Source: Sphingomonas citri | GTDB taxonomy: Bacteria; Pseudomonadota; Alphaproteobacteria; Sphingomonadales; Sphingomonadaceae | Assembly (NCBI RefSeq): GCF_019429485.1 | Contig: NZ_JAHXZN010000002.1 | Location: 455,401 to 519,400, forward strand | Direction: 5' to 3' | DNA length: 64,000 bases | In this document: one piece after another, positions 59,675 through 64,000 of the stretch | Numbering within the stretch: the stretch's first letter is position 1 | Layout of the letters: every line of letters begins with the position of its first letter | Notes under the pieces: model-generated | What the model was told of the DNA's origin: nothing | The model's database searches: none | What the model saw: only the letters and a program-made list of their open reading frames with translations | Position numbers and translations under genes: made by a program

Positions 59675-59864
59675 CACACTCTCCTCTTTCCGCAGAAATG
59701 GTCCCCACGGCGCATCGGCCGATGCTCTGCCGTCCCACTCTGCCCACGGAGCGAACGCCGCTGCAAGTGAAACGATGCGTCTCGCCGCCCTTCTGAACGG
59801 CTCGGCGCGATAATCGCTCGCTATGCCGACCAGGCGACGGCGCTCGGCGCCGCCGCCCCGTCGC

Positions 59865-62681
59865 TCAGAACCGCGTGCGCACGCTGACCGCGTAGAGGCT
59901 GTCGTCGGTGCGGGTGTCGCGCCATAGATAGTCCTCGTTGATGTAGCTGCGATAGCGCGAGCGCAGGATGTTGCTGCCCTCGACCGTCACCGTCACGTTC
60001 TTCGTGACGTCATAGCCAAGGCTGAAATCGAGCCGGCCGTTCGGGCGGACATAGTTGAGCCACACGGGGGTATCGATCGGGCGGACGTCGCCGGTACCGG
60101 TACGGTCCTCGTCGAAGTAGCTCGAGCGATACGTATAGACGACCCGTGCCGAGATGCCCTTGCGATCGTACAGCAGGCCGGCGTTGAAATTATACTTGGA
60201 CACACCCTGGAGCGCGTAGCCGGCGAGCGGATCGTCGCCGCCCACCTCGGAGTCGGCCAGCGTGAAATTGCCGAACGCGCCGAAGCCGGCGAGATCACCC
60301 GGCAGGAAGGAGAAGAAAGTCTGCGCGCTGGCCTCGATCCCCTTCAGCTTGGCGGTGCCGACGTTGCGCGGGCGCGAGATATTGTAGGTAACGCCCTCGA
60401 TCACCTCGGCGGTGGTCGCGTTGAGCACGCGGTCACTGATGTCGCGATAATAGCCGGCGATCGCGATATAGCCGTCCTTCCAGTAATATTCGAACGTCGC
60501 GTCGTAGCTGTCGGACTTCTGCGGGCGCAGCAGCGGATTGCCGCCTGAGCCGCTGTTGCGGATGTTGGGATTGGTCGAGACGATATAGTTCAGCCCCGGG
60601 TTGAGCGACCCGAACGCCGGCCGCGCCAGCGTCCTGGCATAGGTCGCGCGGAGCTGGAGACCGCCGCCGAGCTGGAGCCGCGCGCTGGCGTTCGGCAACC
60701 AGTCGGTGTCGCTCGTCCGCGACGTGCTGGTCACCGGCGCGCCGCTCACCTCGCCGGTGCCGCTGATCTCGCGGTCGGTCTTGCTCAGGCGCACACCGAC
60801 GCGGCCATCGAGCACCACCGGGCCGTCGCCGAACGGCACCTCATAGCCCGCCTGGGCGTAAGCGGCGTAGCTCTTCTCGGCGACGTCGAACCGACGCGTC
60901 GGCTGGAACGCCGGCTGCCCCGCGGGTGCGCCGAAGAAGGCGCGCAGCGACTCCTGCCCCGCGCTCGAGAGAAGATAGTCGCGCGAGGGCAGCAGGAAGG
61001 GCGCACCGTTGTTGATCTGCGGGATGCCCGGCGCGCGTTCGAGCGGCAGCTCGGTCGCGGTGATCGGGGTCGCGAAGGAGCCGCCGGGCGGTGAGATCCC
61101 GAGCTGCACCTGCTGGAAGTTGGCGGTGCGATCGGCATATCGACCGCCCACCTCGATCGTCTTGACGATCGTGCCGAGCTCGTAGCTGGCATCGGCCTTC
61201 GCCGCGAACAGCCCGCCGCTGGCGCGCGAATAGTCCTGGAACAGCGCGTTGATGAAGGTGTAGCCCGCCGGATCCGCCATCGGATTGTTGGGGGCGGCGA
61301 CCGCGGCGGTCTGGTCGCCGTTGGTCAATCCGAGCGTGACGCTCGGCACGCGCTTGCCGATGTCGACGATGAAATTGGCGTTGTTGGTGATCGACCGCTC
61401 GTAGCTGAGGTCCACGTTCGCCTTGGCCGGGCCCTGATCGAAGCGGAAGCCGCCCGCGGCGAGCCAGGTGTCGGTGCGATTGTCATGCGCCTGGGTCGAG
61501 GTGAAGGCCTCGAGGTCGTTGAAGGTCGCGGCGTTGAAGGCGCAGAGGTTCTGCTGCGTGATTTGGCTCGCGGGGGTCGTCGCGTTCGGGTTGAAGCCAT
61601 CGGACGCGACCCGCGCGGTGAAGCAATTGTCCGATGGGTCGACCCCGGTCACGCTCGTCGCGGTACCGAGCCGATATTCGTAGAAGCCGGTGGTGAACTT
61701 GCTGCGATAGGCCGAGTAGAGGCCGTCGACATAGACCTCCAGCGCGGGGCTGGCCTGCCATTGCAGCGAGGCGTTGGCCTGCGGGCGCTGGTAGCGGCCA
61801 TATTCATTGAGCCCGCCGGTGGAGATCGGCAACAGCAGCCCGCTCGCCCCCTGCGGCCCGCCCGCGCCCGACCGACGGTCGGCGACGTAATTGTACGGAC
61901 GGTTATAGGGGATGTCATACCAGGAAACGTTGATCAGCGCGCCGATCTCGCCGATCCCGGTGTCCCAGCGATCGGTCGCGAGGAAGCTCACCTGCGGCCC
62001 GAGCTTCTCGGCGTTCGAGGGGTAGTTGAGCTTCCCGCTCAGCGCGATCGTCGGCTCGGTGTAGTTGAATGCCTTGTTCAGTCGCAGGTCGATCGTGCCC
62101 GCCACGCCGCCCTCGATCAGATTGGCGGTGTTCGACTTGAACACGTCGACCCGCGCCACCGCCTCGGCGGGCAGGTCCTGGAAAGCAAATCCGCGCCCCT
62201 CGGCGGTGAAGATCTCGCGGCCGTCGAGCGTGGTGAGGATGTCGGGCAGGCCGCGGACGAGCGGGTTGACGATCTCGTTGTTGCCGCCGACCGTCACCTG
62301 CACGCCGGGCACACGCTGCAGCGCGGCAGCGGTGGTGGGATCGGGGAACTTGCCGATGTCCTGCGCCACGATCGAGTCGACCACCTGCGGCGCCGAGCGC
62401 TTGATCTCGGCCGCGCGCGCGAGACTGGCGCGGATGCCGGTGACGACGATCTCGTCGCCGGTGGTCGCGGTGTCGGGCGCAGCGGTATCGGGCGCGGCGG
62501 GGGGAGGCGCGACCGCGTCGGCGCCGGGAAGCGGCGCGCTATCGCTGCCCGCAGGCGCGTCGGCGTCGGTCGGGGGCGGCGTCTGCTGCGCGTTGGGCGG
62601 CGTGCTGCCCTGCTGGGCGAGCGCGGGAACGGCGGCGGTCAGCGCCACCAGGGATACGGACAGCGCGAGCATGTGGCGCAT
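59865..62681 (-). CDS. TonB-dependent receptor, carbohydrate type
   Basis: A 938-residue outer-membrane receptor. The signal peptide is at about 1-22 (ALAQ), followed by a Pro/Ala/Asp-rich linker (about 25-74), a TonB-box-like EIVVTGIRASLARA, and the plug stretch VVDSIVAQDIGKFPDPTTAAALQRVPGVQV. The barrel ends YAVSVRTRF. The D-I-G-K-F-P-D motif also occurs in the uronate-locus receptor, and both belong to the large class used for oligosaccharides. A GGAGAGG site precedes the ATG. It lies 128 bases after a GH43 glycosidase gene on the same strand, so it may import the arabino- or xylo-oligosaccharides that enzyme acts on (inference). Confidence 0.92.
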   Translation of the reverse strand: MRHMLALSVSLVALTAAVPALAQQGSTPPNAQQTPPPTDADAPAGSDSAPLPGADAVAPPPAAPDTAAPDTATTGDEIVVTGIRASLARAAEIKRSAPQVVDSIVAQDIGKFPDPTTAAALQRVPGVQVTVGGNNEIVNPLVRGLPDILTTLDGREIFTAEGRGFAFQDLPAEAVARVDVFKSNTANLIEGGVAGTIDLRLNKAFNYTEPTIALSGKLNYPSNAEKLGPQVSFLATDRWDTGIGEIGALINVSWYDIPYNRPYNYVADRRSGAGGPQGASGLLLPISTGGLNEYGRYQRPQANASLQWQASPALEVYVDGLYSAYRSKFTTGFYEYRLGTATSVTGVDPSDNCFTARVASDGFNPNATTPASQITQQNLCAFNAATFNDLEAFTSTQAHDNRTDTWLAAGGFRFDQGPAKANVDLSYERSITNNANFIVDIGKRVPSVTLGLTNGDQTAAVAAPNNPMADPAGYTFINALFQDYSRASGGLFAAKADASYELGTIVKTIEVGGRYADRTANFQQVQLGISPPGGSFATPITATELPLERAPGIPQINNGAPFLLPSRDYLLSSAGQESLRAFFGAPAGQPAFQPTRRFDVAEKSYAAYAQAGYEVPFGDGPVVLDGRVGVRLSKTDREISGTGEVSGAPVTSTSRTSDTDWLPNASARLQLGGGLQLRATYARTLARPAFGSLNPGLNYIVSTNPNIRNSGSGGNPLLRPQKSDSYDATFEYYWKDGYIAIAGYYRDISDRVLNATTAEVIEGVTYNISRPRNVGTAKLKGIEASAQTFFSFLPGDLAGFGAFGNFTLADSEVGGDDPLAGYALQGVSKYNFNAGLLYDRKGISARVVYTYRSSYFDEDRTGTGDVRPIDTPVWLNYVRPNGRLDFSLGYDVTKNVTVTVEGSNILRSRYRSYINEDYLWRDTRTDDSLYAVSVRTRF

Positions 62682-62748
62682 GGGACCTCTCCTGACATGG
62701 TCGTCGGGCCGCCTCCGCTGCTTCGCGCGTCGGTCCGCAAGAGCAGCT

Positions 62749-62763
62749 ACTTATCAGATAAAT
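62749..62763. promoter_or_regulatory. Operator-like palindrome before the GH43-linked receptor
   Basis: The core TTATCAGATAA is a perfect 11-base palindrome around a central A, and the flanks extend it to AC-TTATC-A-GATAA-AT with only transition mismatches. It is 67-80 bases before the receptor start codon in the 128-base gap after the GH43 gene. It looks like a repressor site controlling the receptor. The matching regulator was not found in the window. Confidence 0.5.
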
Positions 62764-62809
62764 AGACGAGGCGTAGCGGCAACCTTGCTGACCTGAAGCA
62801 AGAATGCGC

Positions 62810-63802
62810 TCAATCGTGGAGCGGTCTGGGCAGCGCGCGTTGGGTGAGTGGCACCTCGGGCAGACCCGCCGCGCTCCAGCGCACGCGCGCGACATGGGGA
62901 GCACGGCGGGCGGTGCAGCCCTGCCCCGCCGCCTTGTTGGCGTGATAGACGATCCAGGTCTCGCCGCGGCGAGGCTGGAAAAAGGCGTTGTGACCGGGCG
63001 CGAACACCCGCGCGCCGGCGCTCGAGGCCAGGATCGGGCGCGCCGCCTTGGTCCAGCTGGCGGGATCGAGCAGATTCGCGTCGGCGCGCGCGCGGAGCAG
63101 GCCGACGGCATAGCCGTCCGACCAGCAGGCGCTGCCCGAGTAGCTGAGGATGAGATCGCCGCGCGGCCCGCGCAGGAAGGCGGGACCCTCGAGGATCTGC
63201 CGGCCGCCCTGCCGCTCCCAGGCGCGGTCGGGGCGCGCGATCACGCGCTCGAATCCGGTCAACGTCCAGGGATCGCGCATCGCCGCGATCGCGAGGACGC
63301 TGTCGGGCCCATCATAGGCCGAGTAGACGAACCAGGATCGGCCTTGCGCGGTGAAGACGGTGCCGTCGAGCCCCGGCAGGCGCGTGTTGACGCGGCCGCG
63401 ATCGACCCAGCGGCCGGAGAGTGGATCGCTGGCGCGGTTCTCCAGCACGAAGACGCCGCGATGGGAGTCGTCGTCGTGTTCGGCGTTAGCCGCGGTGTAA
63501 TAGATATACCAGCGACCGTTGAGGCGGTGGAGCTCCGGCGCCCAGATCGATCGTGCGTTGGCGCCGTTGGCGGGCGGCTGCCAGACGGTCGTCTCGACAG
63601 CGTCGTCAAGGCGGGCGAGGTCTCGCGTGCGCCGGATCGCGAGACGGTCGCCGCGTGTCGCCATGACATAATACCAGCCGTCATGAGCGATGACATAGGG
63701 ATCGGGTGCGGAGTCGAGCAGCGCGCGCTGTGGCACATCGCGGGTCGACGAGGCGGCCACCAGCATGGCGGCGATGGCGAGCAGGCGAAGCGCGTGGGAC
63801 AT
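62810..63802 (-). CDS. GH43 family glycoside hydrolase
   Basis: A 330-residue exported five-bladed beta-propeller glycosidase. The signal peptide is at about residues 1-20. The three catalytic acids are all visible: Asp34 in SAPDPYVIAHDGWYYVM, Asp146 in LPGLDGTVFTA (pKa/orientation aspartate) and Glu205 in QILEGPAFLRG. A SIWAPELH motif and a C-terminal GHNAFFQP segment fit the family, which includes arabinofuranosidases, arabinanases and xylosidases. It probably trims arabinose- or xylose-containing oligomers in the periplasm. It is 128 bases before a TonB receptor on the same strand and 139 bases after the 5S rRNA 3' end. Confidence 0.9.
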   Translation of the reverse strand: MSHALRLLAIAAMLVAASSTRDVPQRALLDSAPDPYVIAHDGWYYVMATRGDRLAIRRTRDLARLDDAVETTVWQPPANGANARSIWAPELHRLNGRWYIYYTAANAEHDDDSHRGVFVLENRASDPLSGRWVDRGRVNTRLPGLDGTVFTAQGRSWFVYSAYDGPDSVLAIAAMRDPWTLTGFERVIARPDRAWERQGGRQILEGPAFLRGPRGDLILSYSGSACWSDGYAVGLLRARADANLLDPASWTKAARPILASSAGARVFAPGHNAFFQPRRGETWIVYHANKAAGQGCTARRAPHVARVRWSAAGLPEVPLTQRALPRPLHD

Positions 63803-63941
63803 GCTAGGTGCATGACGCGTAAATCATTGACTTTGCAAGGAGGTCGCTCGCGCGCGCCGGCGCAGGTCCGCATCGTGGTGGAGAGCGGTGTGTGTGAATG
63901 GGTTCTTGGATGATGGATATGTTTCAACGCGCGGGCTTCAA

Positions 63942-64000
63942 TGCCTGGCGGCGACCTACTCTTCCATCGCTTGAGCGATAGTACCATTGGCGCGGTCGGG
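63942..64000 (-). rRNA. rrf: 5S ribosomal RNA, 3' part (cut by window edge)
   Basis: Read on the minus strand, the sequence ends with the typical alphaproteobacterial 5S 3' half: CCAATGGTACTATCGCTCAA, then GCGATGGAAGAGTAGGTCGC and CGCCAGGCA. The gene runs right to left and its 5' half, and presumably a 16S-23S-5S operon, lies beyond 64000. No tRNA follows it in the window. The span between its end and the GH43 start should contain the rRNA terminator and the GH43 promoter, though no strong hairpin was found. Confidence 0.93.

Noticed and set aside
63803..63941. tRNA gene between the 5S rRNA and GH43 genes
   Set aside because: No cloverleaf or TTCAA-containing T-arm was found, although some rRNA operons end in tRNA-fMet.
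1..64000. CRISPR array, prophage or insertion sequence
   Set aside because: The repeats are dispersed inverted elements, not regularly spaced direct repeats, and no cas, integrase, transposase or phage structural genes are seen.

Overview
The window looks like a chromosomal stretch of a sphingomonad (Alphaproteobacteria, Sphingomonas or a near relative). This rests on very high GC, four large TonB-dependent receptors, a uronate catabolic locus led by a receptor, small conserved sphingomonad-type proteins, many dispersed REP-like intergenic repeats, and the 3' end of a 5S rRNA gene at the right edge. I see no phage, integrase, transposase or CRISPR array. Gene density is high and several operons have overlapping start and stop codons.

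Layout. 1-3.5 kb: a lipoprotein, a membrane protein, an M4 (protealysin-like) metalloprotease and its emfourin-type inhibitor, closely spaced. 3.5-8.3 kb: a small conserved protein, a hybrid histidine kinase and a secreted S45 (penicillin-acylase family) amidohydrolase. 8.4-17.8 kb: a glucuronate locus consisting of a TonB receptor, UxuA, UxaC, UxuB and an MFS importer on the minus strand, with a GntR/FCD regulator just upstream. Two related palindromes (TGGCCYGACCA) flank the regulator. 18.0-24.5 kb, divergent: a secreted DUF1080 (3-keto-disaccharide hydrolase) protein, three exported Gfo/Idh/MocA oxidoreductases and an ApbE flavin transferase with a repeat element inside its coding sequence. 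24.7-28.0 kb: a GH18-NodB-GT2 fusion protein. 28.4-30.5 kb: a metallophosphoesterase and nicotinate phosphoribosyltransferase. 30.8-35.2 kb: a complete YjfIJKLMC-like module (DUF1190, DUF350, DUF2491, DUF2170, PspA, glutathionylspermidine-synthase-like ATP-grasp), split into two divergent arms. 35.5-37.5 kb: a two-component system. 37.8-45.3 kb: two TonB receptors, a ModE-like regulator and a Cys/Met-metabolism PLP enzyme. 45.5-47.7 kb: a HAD hydrolase, a small Cys-rich protein pair, a methyltransferase remnant and a small hydrophilic protein. 47.8-50.9 kb: a CHASE3-PAS-HK-REC-HPt kinase divergent from a GAF protein. 51.1-57.6 kb: a TPR-sulfotransferase, an APC permease, a phytoene-desaturase-like oxidoreductase, a Rieske oxygenase and a divergent TetR regulator with a clear 20-bp operator. 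57.8-64 kb: an M20 peptidase, a SWIB-domain protein, a fourth TonB receptor with an operator-like palindrome, a GH43 glycosidase and 5S rRNA.

How it fits together: the central 8-24 kb looks like a nutrient-scavenging island. Outer-membrane uptake feeds uronate breakdown to 2-keto-3-deoxygluconate under a GntR repressor. The neighbouring periplasmic oxidoreductase/DUF1080 group probably handles glycosides by oxidation-assisted cleavage (inference). The Yjf module is probably an envelope-stress or peptide/polyamine-modification system. The best candidates for new biology are the ApbE/Gfo-Idh/DUF1080 cluster, the divergent Yjf module, the protease-inhibitor operon with its two unknown envelope partners, and the Cys-rich pair at 46.2-47.0 kb.
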